Below are positions 10,650 to 23,244 of a stretch of DNA of 64,000 bases, in pieces. This stretch comes from Synchiropus splendidus (taxonomy: Eukaryota; Chordata; Actinopteri; Syngnathiformes; Callionymidae): positions 39,471,437 through 39,535,436 of the forward strand of contig NC_071334.1 of the NCBI RefSeq assembly GCF_027744825.2, in the 5' to 3' direction. Below the pieces are notes generated by a model. That model did no database searches, was not told the DNA's origin, and saw only the letters and a list, made by a program, of their open reading frames with translations. Position numbers and translations under genes: made by a program. Positions within the stretch are counted from its first letter, which is position 1. Each line of letters starts with the position of its first letter.

Positions 10650-11777
10650 GTGGGTTTCGGAACGCCAAACATAAAAGTGTTGATAACTTTAGAAAAACAC
10701 TTCCGACAGCTTAGATTTGATGTGCACCTACTAGAAAGACCCTTTCTGCTATAGTGGGAGGTTAAAATTTCATGTTCTGAAGCTTCCCTGAAAAGTTATG
10801 GCACAATGCACAAAAACGCTTTTCAGCCTGAGATGAGGTGGGTTTCGGAACGCCAAACATAAAAGTGTTGATAACTTTCGAAAAACACTTCAGACAGCTT
10901 AGATTTGATGTGCAACTACTAGAAAGACCCTTTCTGCTATAGTGGGAGGTTAAAATTTTATGTTCTGAAGCTTCCCTGAAAAGTTATGGCACAATGCGTA
11001 AAAACGCTTTTCAGCCTGAGATAAGGTGGGTTTCGGAACGCCAAACATAAAAGTGTTAATAAGTATCGAAAAACACTTCAGAGAGCTAAGATTTTATGTG
11101 CAACTACTAGAAAGACCCTTTATGCTATAGTGGGAGGTTAAAATTTCATGTTCTGAAGCTTCCCTGAAAAGTTATGGCACAATGCACAAAAACGCTTTTC
11201 AGCCTGAGATAAAGTGGGTTTCGGAACGCCAAACATAAAAGTGTTAATAACTTTCGAAAAACACTTGAGGCAACTTAGATTTGATGTGCACCTACTAGAA
11301 AGACCCTTTCTGCTATAGTGGGAGGTTAAAATTTCATGTTCTGAAGCTTCCCTGAAAAGTTATGGCACAATGCACAAAAACGCTTTTCAGCCTGAGATAA
11401 GGTGGGTTTCGGAACGCCAAACATAAAAGTGTTGATAACTTTCGAAAAACACTACCGACAGCTTAGATTTAATGTGCACCTACTAGAAAGACCCTTTCTG
11501 CTATAGTGGGAGGTTAAAATTTCATGTTCTGAAGCTTCCATGAAAAGTTATGGCACAATGCACAAAAACGCTTTTCAGCCTGAGATAAGGTGGGTTTCGG
11601 TACGCCAAACATAAAAGTGTTGATAACTTTCGAAAAACACTTCAGACAGCTTAGATTTGGTGTGCAACTACTAGAAAGACCCTTTCTGCTATAGTGAGAG
11701 GTTAAAATTTCATGTTCTGAAGCTTCCCTGAAAAGTTATGGCACAATGCACAAAAACGCTTTTCGGCCTGAGATGAG
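10650..11777. repeat. T-cassette, left copy (6 monomers)
   Basis: The ordered rare markers are actttag with cttccgac; attttatg; agtatcg with cagagagc and ctttatg; cttgaggc; ctaccgac; and ggtacgcc with R (atttggtgtgc) and gtgagagg. The same order recurs at 33962-35089 and 36030-37157, and partly at 17794-18169, 24749-25124, 57272-58211 and 63475-63849. This copy has private changes such as agtatcg, ggcaactt and tttaatgtgc. Confidence 0.8.
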
Positions 11778-12529
11778 GTGGGTTTCGGAACGCCAAACAT
11801 AAAAGTGTTGATAACTTTCGAAAAACACTTCAGACAGCTTAGATTTGATGTGCACCTACTAGAAAGACCCTTTCTGCTATAGTGGGAGGTTAAAATTTCA
11901 TGTTCTGAAGCTTCCCTGAAAAGTTATGCCACAATGCACAAAAATACTTTTCAGCCAGAGATAAGGTGGGTTTCGGAACGCCAAAAATAAAAGTGTTGAT
12001 AACTTTCGAAAAACATTTCAGACAGCTTAGATTTGATGTGCAACTACTAGAAAGACCCTTTCTGCTATAGTGGGAGGTTAAAATTTCATGTTCTGAAGCT
12101 TCCCTGAAAAGTTATGGCACAATGTACAAAAACGCTTTGCAGCCTGAGATAAGGTGGGTTTCGGAACGCCAAACATAAAAGTGTTAATAACTTTCGAAAA
12201 ACACTTCAGACAGCTAAGATTTTATATGCCACTACTAGAAAGACCCTTTCTGCTATAGTGGGAGGTTAAAATTTCATGTTCTGAAGCTTCCCTGAAAAGT
12301 TATGGCACAATGCACAAAAACGCTTTTCAGCCTGAGATAAGGTGGGTTTCGGAACGCCAAACATAAAAGTGTTGATAACTTTCGAAAAACACTTCAGACA
12401 GCTTAGATTAGATGTGCAACTACTAGAAAGACCCTTTCTGCTATAGTGGGAGGTTAAAATTTCATGTTCTGAAGCTTCCCTGAAAAGTTATGGCACAATG
12501 CAAAAAAACGCTTTTCAGCCTGAGATTAG
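11778..12529. repeat. G-H-K-E block
   Basis: Four monomers repeat the left-domain order G, H, K, E. The E copy ends with gcaaaaaaacgc and the rare gattagg, which is also found at the end of the following 13-mer and so helps define its boundary. Confidence 0.8.
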
Positions 12530-14973
12530 GTGGGTTTCGGAACGCCAAACATAAAAGTGTTGATAACTTTCGAAAAACACTTCAGACAGCTTAGATTTGA
12601 TGTGCACCTACTAGAAAGGCCCTTTCTGCTATAGTGGGAGGTTAAAATTTCATGTTCTGAAGCTTCCCTGAAAAGTTATGGCACAATGCGTAAAAACGCT
12701 TTTCAGCCTGAGATAAGGTGGGTTTCGGAACGCCAAACATAAAAGTGTTAATAACTTTCGAAAAACACTTCAGACAGCTTAGATTTGATGTGCAACTACT
12801 AGAAAGACCCTTTCTGCTATAGTGGGAGGTTAAAATTTCATGTTCTGAAGCTTCCCTGAAAAGTTATGGCACAATGCACAAAAACGCTTTTCAGCCTGAG
12901 ATAAGGTGGGTTTCGGAACGCCAAACATAAAAGTGTTGATAACCTTCGAAAAACATTTCAGACAGCTTAGATTTGATATGCAACTACTAGAAAGACCCTT
13001 TCTGCTATAGTGGGAGGTTAAAATTTCATGTTCTGAAGCTTCCCTGAAAAGTTATGGCACAATGCACAAAAACGCTTTTCAGCCTTAGATAAGGTGGGTT
13101 TCGGAACGCCAAACATAAAAGTGTTAATAACTTTCGAAAAACACTTCAGACAGCTTAGATTTGATGTGCAACTACTAGAAAGACGCTTTCTGCTATAGTG
13201 GGAGGTTAAAATTTCATGTTCTGAAGCTTCCCTGAAAAGTTATGGCACAATGCACAAAAACGCTTTTCAGCCTGAGATAAGGTGGGTTTCGGAACGCCAA
13301 ACATAAAAGTGTTAATAACTTTCGAAAAACACTTCAGACAGCTAAGATTTTATATGCCACTACTAGAAAGACCCTTTCTGCTATAGTGGGAGGTTAAAAT
13401 TTCATGTTCTGAAGCTTCCCTGAAAAGTTATGGCACAATGCACAAAAACGCTTTTCAGCCTGAGATAAGGTGGGTTTCGGAACGCCAAACATAAAAGTGT
13501 TGATAACTTTCGAAAAACACTTCAGACAGCTTAGATTAGATGTGCAACTACTAGAAAGACCCTTTCTGCTATAGTGGGAGGTTAAAATTTCATGTTCTGA
13601 AGCTTCCCTGGAAAGTTATGGCACAATGCACAAAAACGCTTTTCAGCCTGAGATAAGGTGGGTTTCGGAACGCCAAACATAAAAGTGTTGATAACTTTCG
13701 AAAAACACTTCAGACAGCTTAGATTTGATGTGCACCTACTAGAAAGACCCTTTCTGCTATAGTGGGAGGTTAAAATTTCATGTTCTGAAGCTTCCCTGAA
13801 AAGTTATGGCACAATGCACAAAAACGCTTTTCAGCCTGAGATAAGGTGGGTTTCGGAACGCCAAACATAAAAGTGTTGATAACTTTCGAAAAACACTTCA
13901 GACAGCTTAGATTTGGTGTGCAACTACTAGAAAGACCCTTTCTGCTATAGTGGGAGGTTAAAATTTCATGTTCTGAAGCTTCCCTGAAAAGTTATGGCAC
14001 AATGCACAAAAACGCTTTTCGGCCTGAGATAAGGTGGGTTTCGGAACGCCAAACATAAAAGTGTTGATAACTTTCGAAAAACACTTCAGACAGCTTAGAT
14101 TTGATGTGCACCTACTAGAAAGGCCCTTTCTGCTATAGTGGGAGGTTAAAATTTCATGTTCTGAAGCTTCCCTGAAAAGTTATGGCACAATGCGTAAAAA
14201 CGCTTTTCAGCCTGAGATAAGGTGTTTTTCGGAACGCCAAACATAAAAGTGTTGATAACTTTCGAAAAACACTTCAGACAGCTTAGATTTGATGTGCAAC
14301 TACTAGAAAGACCCTTTCTGCTATAGTGGGAGGCAATAATTTCATGTTCTGAAGCTTCCCTGAAAAGTTATGGCACAATGCACAAAAACGCTTTTCAGCC
14401 TGAGATAAGGTGGGTTTCGGAACGCCAAACATAAAAGTGTTGATAACTTTCGAAAAACACTTCAGACAGCTTAGATTTGATGTGCACCTACTAGAAAGAC
14501 CCTTTCTGCTATAGTGGGAGGTTAAAATTTCATGTTCTGAAGCTTCCCTGAAAAGTTATGCCACAATGCACAAAAATGCTTTTCAGCCAGAGATAAGGTG
14601 GGTTTCGGAACGCCAAAAATAAAAGTGTTGATAACTTTCGAAAAACATTTCAGACAGCTTAGATTTGATGTGCACCTACTAGAAAGACCCTTTCTGCTAT
14701 AGTGGGAGGCTAAAATTTCATTTTCTGAAGCTTCCCTGAAAAGTTATGGCACAATGCGTAAAAACGCTTTTCAGCCTGAGATAAGGTGGGTTTCGGAACG
14801 CCAAACATAAAAGTGTTAATAACTTTCGAAAAACACTTCAGACAGCTTAGATTTGATGTGCAACTACTAGAAAGACCCTTTCTGCTATAGTGGGAGGTTA
14901 AAATTTCATGTTCTGAAGCTTCCCTGAAAAGTTATGGCACAATGCACAAAAACGCTTTTCAGCCTGAGATTAG
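12530..14973. repeat. 13-monomer HOR, copy 1 (2444 bp)
   Basis: The unit is 13 x 188 bp. Its rare markers, in order, are N; plain; aaccttcg with gatatgcaac and cagccttag; gacgc; K; E with ctggaaag; gcacc; R with cggcctgag; N; ggtgtttttcgg with F; G; and H with ggctaaaatttcattttctg; then the terminal gattagg. Every marker except the terminal gattagg recurs exactly 2444 bp downstream. Confidence 0.9.
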
Positions 14974-17417
14974 GTGGGTTTCGGAACGCCAAACATAAAA
15001 GTGTTGATAACTTTCGAAAAACACTTCAGACAGCTTAGATTTGATGTGCACCTACTAGAAAGGCCCTTTCTGCTATAGTGGGAGGTTAAAATTTCATGTT
15101 CTGAAGCTTCCCTGAAAATTTATGGCACAATGCGTAAAAACGCTTTTCAGCCTGAGATAAGGTGGGTTTCGGAACGCCAAACATAAAAGTGTTAATAACT
15201 TTCGAAAAACACTTCAGACAGCTTAGATTTGATGTGCAACTACTAGAAAGACCCTTTCTGCTATAGTGGGAGGTTAAAATTTCATGTTCTGAAGCTTCCC
15301 TGAAAAGTTATGGCACAATGCACAAAAACGCTTTTCAGCCTGAGATAAGGTGGGTTTCGGAACGCCAAACATAAAAGTGTTGATAACCTTCGAAAAACAT
15401 TTCAGACAGCTTAGATTTGATATGCAACTACTAGAAAGACCCTTTCTGCTATAGTGGGAGGTTAAAATTTCATGTTCTGAAGCTTCCCTGAAAAGTTATG
15501 GCACAATGCACAAAAACGCTTTTCAGCCTTAGATAAGGTGGGTTTCGGAACGCCAAACATAAAAGTGTTAATAACTTTCGAAAAACACTTCAGACAGCTT
15601 AGATTTGATGTGCAACTACTAGAAAGACGCTTTCTGCTATAGTGGGAGGTTAAAATTTCATGTTCTGAAGCTTCCCTGAAAAGTTATGGCACAATGCACA
15701 AAAACGCTTTTCAGCCTGAGATAAGGTGGGTTTCGGAACGCCAAACATAAAAGTGTTAATAACTTTCGAAAAACACTTCAGACAGCTAAGATTTTATATG
15801 CCACTACTAGAAAGACCCTTTCTGCTATAGTGGGAGGTTAAAATTTCATGTTCTGAAGCTTCCCTGAAAAGTTATGGCACAATGCACAAAAACGCTTTTC
15901 AGCCTGAGATAAGGTGGGTTTCGGAACGCCAAACATAAAAGTGTTGATAACTTTCGAAAAACACTTCAGACAGCTTAGATTAGATGTGCAACTACTAGAA
16001 AGACCCTTTCTGCTATAGTGGGAGGTTAAAATTTCATGTTCTGAAGCTTCCCTGGAAAGTTATGGCACAATGCACAAAAACGCTTTTCAGCCTGAGATAA
16101 GGTGGGTTTCGGAACGCCAAACATAAAAGTGTTGATAACTTTCGAAAAACACTTCAGACAGCTTAGATTTGATGTGCACCTACTAGAAAGACCCTTTCTG
16201 CTATTGTGGGAGGTTAAAATTTCATGTTCTGAAGCTTCCCTGAAAAGTTATGGCACAATGCACAAAAACGCTTTTCAGCCTGAGATAAGGTGGGTTTCGG
16301 AACGCCAAACATAAAAGTGTTGATAACTTTCGAAAAACACTTCAGACAGCTTAGATTTGGTGTGCAACTACTAGAAAGACCCTTTCTGCTATAGTGGGAG
16401 GTTAAAATTTCATGTTCTGAAGCTTCCCTGAAAAGTTATGGCACAATGCACAAAAACGCTTTTCGGCCTGAGATAAGGTGGGTTTCGGAACGCCAAACAT
16501 AAAAGTGTTGATAACTTTCGAAAAACACTTCAGACAGCTTAGATTTGATGTGCACCTACTAGAAAGGCCCTTTCTGCTATAGTGGGAGGTTAAAATTTCA
16601 TGTTCTGAAGCTTCCCTGAAAAGTTATGGCACAATGCGTAAAAACGCTTTTCAGCCTGAGATAAGGTGTTTTTCGGAACGCCAAACATAAAAGTGTTGAT
16701 AACTTTCGAAAAACACTTCAGACAGCTTAGATTTGATGTGCAACTACTAGAAAGACCCTTTCTGCTATAGTGGGAGGCAATAATTTCATGTTCTGAAGCT
16801 TCCCTGAAAAGTTATGGCACAATGCACAAAAACGCTTTTCAGCCTGAGATAAGGTGGGTTTCGGAACGCCAAACATAAAAGTGTTGATAACTTTCGAAAA
16901 ACACTTCAGACAGCTTAGATTTGATGTGCACCTACTAGAAAGACCCTTTCTGCTATAGTGGGAGGTTAAAATTTCATGTTCTGAAGCTTCCCTGAAAAGT
17001 TATGCCACAATGCACAAAAATGCTTTTCAGCCAGAGATAAGGTGGGTTTCGGAACGCCAAAAATAAAAGTGTTGATAACTTTCGAAAAACATTTCAGACA
17101 GCTTAGATTTGATGTGCACCTACTAGAAAGACCCTTTCTGCTATAGTGGGAGGCTAAAATTTCATTTTCTGAAGCTTCCCTGAAAAGTTATGGCACAATG
17201 CGTAAAAACGCTTTTCAGCCTGAGATAAGGTGGGTTTCGGAACGCCAAACATAAAAGTGTTAATAACTTTCGAAAAACACTTCAGACAGCTTAGATTTGA
17301 TGTGCAACTACTAGAAAGACCCTTTCTGCTATAGTGGGAGGTTAAAATTTCATGTTCTGAAGCTTCCCTGAAAAGTTATGGCACAATGCACAAAAACGCT
17401 TTTCAGCCAGAGATAAG
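14974..17417. repeat. 13-monomer HOR, copy 2 (2444 bp)
   Basis: This copy is in direct tandem with the previous one, with ggtgtttttcgg at 16666 versus 14222. Private differences are few: gaaaatttatgg near 15118, ctattgtggg near 16204, and a terminal cagccagagataagg instead of gattagg. The ctattg change removes the TAG of the forward frame and creates a spurious 70-codon ORF. Confidence 0.9.
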
Positions 17418-18169
17418 GTGGGTTTCGGAACGCCAAACATAAAAGTGTTGATAACTTTCGAAAAACACTTCAGACAGCTTAGATTTGATGTGTACCTACT
17501 AGAAAGGCCCTTTCTGCTATAGTGGGAGGTTAAAATTTCATGTTCTGAAGCTTCCCTGAGAAGTTATGGCACAATGCGTAAAAACGCTTTTCAGCCTGAG
17601 ATAAGGTGGGTTTCGGAACGCCAAACATAAAAGTGTTGATAACTTTCGAAAAACACTTCAGACAGCTAAGATTTTATGTGCAACTACTAGAAAGACCCTT
17701 TCTGCTATAGTGGGAGGTTAAAATTTCATGTTCTGAAGCTTCCCTGAAAAGTTATGGCACAATGCACAAAAACGCTTTTCAGCCTGAGATAAGGTGGGTT
17801 TCGGAACGCCAAACATAAAAGTGTTGATAACTTTAGAAAAACTCTTCCGACAGCTTAGATTTGATGTGCAACTACTAGAAAGACCCTTTCTGCTATAGTG
17901 GGAGGTTAAAATTTTATGTTCTGAAGCTTCCCTGAAAAGTTATGGCACAATGCGTAAAAACGCTTTTCAGCCTGAGATAAGGTGGGTTTCGGAACGCCAA
18001 ACATAAAAGTGTTAATAACTATCAAAAAACACTTCAGAGAGCTAAGATTTTATGTGCAACTACTAGAAAGACCCTTTATGCTATAGTGGGAGGTTAAAAT
18101 TTCATGTTCTGAAGCTTCCCTGAAAAGTTATGGCACAATGCACAAAAACGCTTTTCAGCCTGAGATAAG
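16290..18169. repeat. Block X10, copy 1 (10 monomers)
   Basis: The block runs from the R monomer with cggcctgag through N, ggtgtttttcgg, G, H, plain, gtgtacc with ctgagaag, a tatgtgcaac monomer, actttag with aaaactcttccg, and actatcaaaaaac with cagagagc and ctttatg. The same series recurs 6955 bp downstream at 23245. Its 5' part overlaps the second 13-mer copy, so the 13-mer and the later repeats share sequence. Confidence 0.88.
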
Positions 18170-20237
18170 GTGGGTTTCGGAACGCCAAACATAAAAGTGT
18201 TGATAACTTTCGAAAAACACTTCAGACAGCTTAGATTTGATGTGCAACTACTAGAAAGGCCCTTTCTGCTATAGTGGGAGGTTAAAATTTCATGTTCTGA
18301 AGCTTCCCTGTAAAGTTATGGCACAATGCACAAAAACGCTTTTCAGCCTGAGATAAGGTGGGTTTCGGAACGCCAAACATAAAAGTGTTGATAACTTTCG
18401 AAAAACACTTCAGACAGCTTAGATTTGATGTGCAACTACTAGAAAGGCCCTTTCTGCTATAGTGGGAGGTTAAAATTTCATGTTCTGAAGCTTCCCTGAA
18501 AAGTTATGGCACAATGCACAAAAACGCTTTTCAGCCTGAGATAAGGTGGGTTTCGGAACGCCAAACATAAAAGTGTTAATAACTTTCGAAAAACACTTCA
18601 GACAGCTAAGATTTTATATGCCACTACTAGAAAGACCCTTTCTGCTATAGTGGGAGGTTAAAATTTCATGTTCTGAAGCTTCCCTGAAAAGTTATGGCAC
18701 AATGCACAAAAACGCTTTTCAGCCTGAGATAAGGTGGGTTTCGGAACGCCAAACATAAAAGTGTTGATAACCTTCGAAAAACACTTCAGACAGCTTAGAT
18801 TTGATATGCAACTACTAGAAAGACCCTTTCTGCTATAGTGGGAGGTTAAAATTTCATGTTCTGAAGCTTCCCTGAAAAGTTATGGCACAATGCACAAAAA
18901 CGCTTTTCAGCCTGAGATAAGGTGGGTTTCGGAACGCCAAACATAAAAGTGTTAATAACTTTCGAAAAACACTTCAGACAGCGAAGATTTTATATGCCAC
19001 TACTATAATGACCCTTTCTGCTATAGTGGGAGGTTAAAATTTCATGTTCTGAAGCTTCCCTGAAAAGTTATGGCACAATGCACAAAAACGCTTTTCAGCC
19101 TGAGATAAGGTGGGTTTCGGAACGCCAAACATAAAAGTGTTAATAACTTTCGAAAAACACTTCAGACAGCTTAGATTTGATGTGCACCTACTAGAAAGGC
19201 CCTTTCTGCTATAGTGGGAGGTTAAAATTTCATGTTCTGAAGCTTCCCTGAAAAGTTATGGCACAATGCACAAAAACGCTTTTCAGCCTGAGATAAGGTG
19301 GGTTTCGGAACGCCAAACATAAAAGTGTTGATAACTTTCGAAAAACACTTCAGACAGCGTAGATTTGATGTGCAACTACTAGAAAGGCCCTTTCTGCTAT
19401 AGTGGGAGGTTAAAATTTCATGTTCTGAAGCTTCCCTGAAAAGTTATGGCACAATGCACAAAAACGCTCTTCAGCCTGAGATAAGGTGGGTTTCGGAACG
19501 CCAAACATAAAAGTGTTAATAACTTTCGAAAAACACTTCAGACAGCTAAGATTTTATATGCCACTACTAGAAAGACCCTTTCTGCTATAGTGGGAGGTTA
19601 AAATTTCATGTTCTGAAGCTTCCCTGAAAAGTTATGGCACAATGCACAAAAACGCTTTTCAGCCTGAGATAAGGTGGGTTTCGGAACGCCAAACATAAAA
19701 GTGTTGATAACTTTCGAAAAACACTTCAGACAGCATAGATTAGATGTGCAACTACTAGAAAGACCCTTTCTGCTATAGTGGGAGGTTAAAATTTCATGTT
19801 CTGAAGCTTCCCTGAAAAGTTATGGCACAATGCACAAAAACGCTTTTCAGCCTGAGATAAGGTGGGTTTCGGAACGCCAAACATAAAAGTGTTGATAACT
19901 TTCGAAAAACACTTCAGACAGCTTAGATTTGATGTGCAACTACTAGAAAGGCCCTTTCTGCTATAGTGGGAGGTTAAAATTTCATGTTCTGAAGCTTCCC
20001 TGAAAAGTTATGGCACAATGCACAAAAACGCTTTTCAGCCTGAGATAAGGTGGGTTTCGGAACGCCAAACATAAAAGTGTTAATAACTTTCGAAAAACAC
20101 TTCAGACAGCTAAGATTTTATATGCCACTACTAGAAAGACCCTTTCTGCTATAGTGGGAGGTTAAAATTTCATGTTCTGAAGCTTCCCTGAAAAGTTATG
20201 GCACAATGCACAAAAACGCTTTTCAGCCTGAGATAAG
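18170..20237. repeat. 11-monomer HOR, copy 1 (2068 bp)
   Basis: In order the monomers carry ctgtaaag; plain aaaggccc; K; aaccttcg with gatatgcaac; cgaagatttt with ctataatgaccc; gcacc with aaaggccc; cgtagattt with gctcttcag; K; gcatagattagatg; aaaggccc; K. The combination of ctataatgaccc, gctcttcag and gcatag is unique to this unit and makes copies easy to match. Confidence 0.92.
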
Positions 20238-22305
20238 GTGGGTTTCGGAACGCCAAACATAAAAGTGTTGATAACTTTCGAAAAACACTTCAGACAGCTT
20301 AGATTTGATGTGCAACTACTAGAAAGGCCCTTTCTGCTATAGTGGGAGGTTAAAATTTCATGTTCTGAAGCTTCCCTGTAAAGTTATGGCACAATGCACA
20401 AAAACGCTTTTCAGCCTGAGATAAGGTGGGTTTCGGAACGCCAAACATAAAAGTGTTGATAACTTTCGAAAAACACTTCAGACAGCTTAGATTTGATGTG
20501 CAACTACTAGAAAGGCCCTTTCTGCTATAGTGGGAGGTTAAAATTTCATGTTCTGAAGCTTCCCTGAAAAGTTATGGCACAATGCACAAAAACGCTTTTC
20601 AGCCTGAGATAAGGTGGGTTTCGGAACGCCAAACATAAAAGTGTTAATAACTTTCGAAAAACACTTCAGACAGCTAAGATTTTATATGCCACTACTAGAA
20701 AGACCCTTTCTGCTATAGTGGGAGGTTAAAATTTCATGTTCTGAAGCTTCCCTGAAAAGTTATGGCACAATGCACAAAAACGCTTTTCAGCCTGAGATAA
20801 GGTGGGTTTCGGAACGCCAAACATAAAAGTGTTGATAACCTTCGAAAAACACTTCAGACAGCTTAGATTTGATATGCAACTACTAGAAAGACCCTTTCTG
20901 CTATAGTGGGAGGTTAAAATTTCATGTTCTGAAGCTTCCCTGAAAAGTTATGGCACAATGCACAAAAACGCTTTTCAGCCTGAGATAAGGTGGGTTTCGG
21001 AACGCCAAACATAAAAGTGTTAATAACTTTCGAAAAACACTTCAGACAGCGAAGATTTTATATGCCACTACTATAATGACCCTTTCTGCTATAGTGGGAG
21101 GTTAAAATTTCATGTTCTGAAGCTTCCCTGAAAAGTTATGGCACAATGCACAAAAACGCTTTTCAGCCTGAGATAAGGTGGGTTTCGGAACGCCAAACAT
21201 AAAAGTGTTAATAACTTTCGAAAAACACTTCAGACAGCTTAGATTTGATGTGCACCTACTAGAAAGGCCCTTTCTGCTATAGTGGGAGGTTAAAATTTCA
21301 TGTTCTGAAGCTTCCCTGAAAAGTTATGGCACAATGCACAAAAACGCTTTTCAGCCTGAGATAAGGTGGGTTTCGGAACGCCAAACATAAAAGTGTTGAT
21401 AACTTTCGAAAAACACTTCAGACAGCGTAGATTTGATGTGCAACTACTAGAAAGGCCCTTTCTGCTATAGTGGGAGGTTAAAATTTCATGTTCTGAAGCT
21501 TCCCTGAAAAGTTATGGCACAATGCACAAAAACGCTCTTCAGCCTGAGATAAGGTGGGTTTCGGAACGCCAAACATAAAAGTGTTAATAACTTTCGAAAA
21601 ACACTTCAGACAGCTAAGATTTTATATGCCACTACTAGAAAGACCCTTTCTGCTATAGTGGGAGGTTAAAATTTCATGTTCTGAAGCTTCCCTGAAAAGT
21701 TATGGCACAATGCACAAAAACGCTTTTCAGCCTGAGATAAGGTGGGTTTCGGAACGCCAAACATAAAAGTGTTGATAACTTTCGAAAAACACTTCAGACA
21801 GCATAGATTAGATGTGCAACTACTAGAAAGACCCTTTCTGCTATAGTGGGAGGTTAAAATTTCATGTTCTGAAGCTTCCCTGAAAAGTTATGGCACAATG
21901 CACAAAAACGCTTTTCAGCCTGAGATAAGGTGGGTTTCGGAACGCCAAACATAAAAGTGTTGATAACTTTCGAAAAACACTTCAGACAGCTTAGATTTGA
22001 TGTGCAACTACTAGAAAGGCCCTTTCTGCTATAGTGGGAGGTTAAAATTTCATGTTCTGAAGCTTCCCTGAAAAGTTATGGCACAATGCACAAAAACGCT
22101 TTTCAGCCTGAGATAAGGTGGGTTTCGGAACGCCAAACATAAAAGTGTTAATAACTTTCGAAAAACACTTCAGACAGCTAAGATTTTATATGCCACTACT
22201 AGAAAGACCCTTTCTGCTATAGTGGGAGGTTAAAATTTCATGTTCTGAAGCTTCCCTGAAAAGTTATGGCACAATGCACAAAAACGCTTTTCAGCCTGAG
22301 ATAAG
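20238..22305. repeat. 11-monomer HOR, copy 2 (2068 bp)
   Basis: Direct tandem copy of 18170-20237, with ctgtaaag at 20379 versus 18311 (exactly 11 x 188). All private markers of copy 1 are present and no difference stood out by eye, so this is a very recent duplication. Confidence 0.92.
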
Positions 22306-23244
22306 GTGGGTTTCGGAACGCCAAACATAAAAGTGTTGATAACTTTCGAAAAACACTTCAGACAGCTTAGATTTGATGTGCAACTACTAGAAAGGCCCTT
22401 TCTGCTATAGTGGGAGGTTAAAATTTCATGTTCTGAAGCTTCCCTGAAAAGTTATGGCACAATGCACAAAAACGCTTTTCAGCCTGAGATAAGGTGGGTT
22501 TCGGAACGCCAAACATAAAAGTGTTAATAACTTTCGAAAAACACTTCAGACAGCTAAGATTTTATATGCCACTACTAGAAAGACCCTTTCTGCTATAGTG
22601 GTAGGTTAAAATTTCATGTTCTGAAGCTTCCCTGAAAAGTTATGGCACAATGCACAAAAACGCTTTTCAGCCTGAGATAAGGTGGATTTCGGAACGCCAA
22701 ACATAAAAGTGTTGATAACTTTCGAAAAACACTTCAGACAGCTTAGATTAGATGTGCAACTACTAGAAAGACCCTTTCTGCTATAGTGGGAGGTTAAAAT
22801 TTCATGTTCTGAAGCTTCCCTGAAAAGTTATGGCACAATGCACAAAAACGCTTTTCAGCCTGAGATAAGGTGGGTTTCGGAACGCCAAACATAAAAGTGT
22901 TGATAACTTTCGAAAAACACTTCAGACAGCTTAGATTTGATGTGCACCTACTAGAAAGGCCCTTTCTGCTATAGTGGGAGGTTAAAATTTCATGTTCTGA
23001 AGCTTCCCTGAAAAGTTATGGCACAATGCGTAAAAACGCTTTTCAGCCTGAGATAAGGTGGGTTTCGGAACGCCAAACATAAAAGTGTTAATAACTTTCG
23101 AAAAACACTTCAGACAGCTTAGATTTGATGTGCAACTACTAGAAAGACCCTTTCTGCTATAGTGGGAGGTTAAAATTTCATGTTCTGAAGCTCCCTCAAA
23201 AGTTATGGCACAATGCACAAAAACGCTTTTCAGCCTGAGATAAG
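22306..23244. repeat. Block Y5, copy 1
   Basis: Five monomers: plain aaaggccc; K with gtggtagg; E beginning ggtggatttcgg; N; and a monomer with a 1-bp deletion (gctccctcaaaag). The deletion joins two reverse frames into a 93-codon open frame at 22982-23263. The block recurs at 27193. Confidence 0.88.
23189..23200. other. 1-bp deletion, shared with 28076
   Basis: gcttccctgaaaag reads gctccctcaaaag, one base shorter with a substitution. It destroys the HindIII site and shifts the register. The identical lesion near 28076-28088 shows the two Y5 blocks share an ancestor carrying it. Confidence 0.88.

Noticed and set aside
16102..16314. Forward 60-70-codon open frames at 16102, 31329, 50882, 52573, 55393, 61784 and 61972
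   Set aside because: They start at GTG, depend on loss of a single TAG, run into the next repeat unit and end there. No homology to a known family is apparent.
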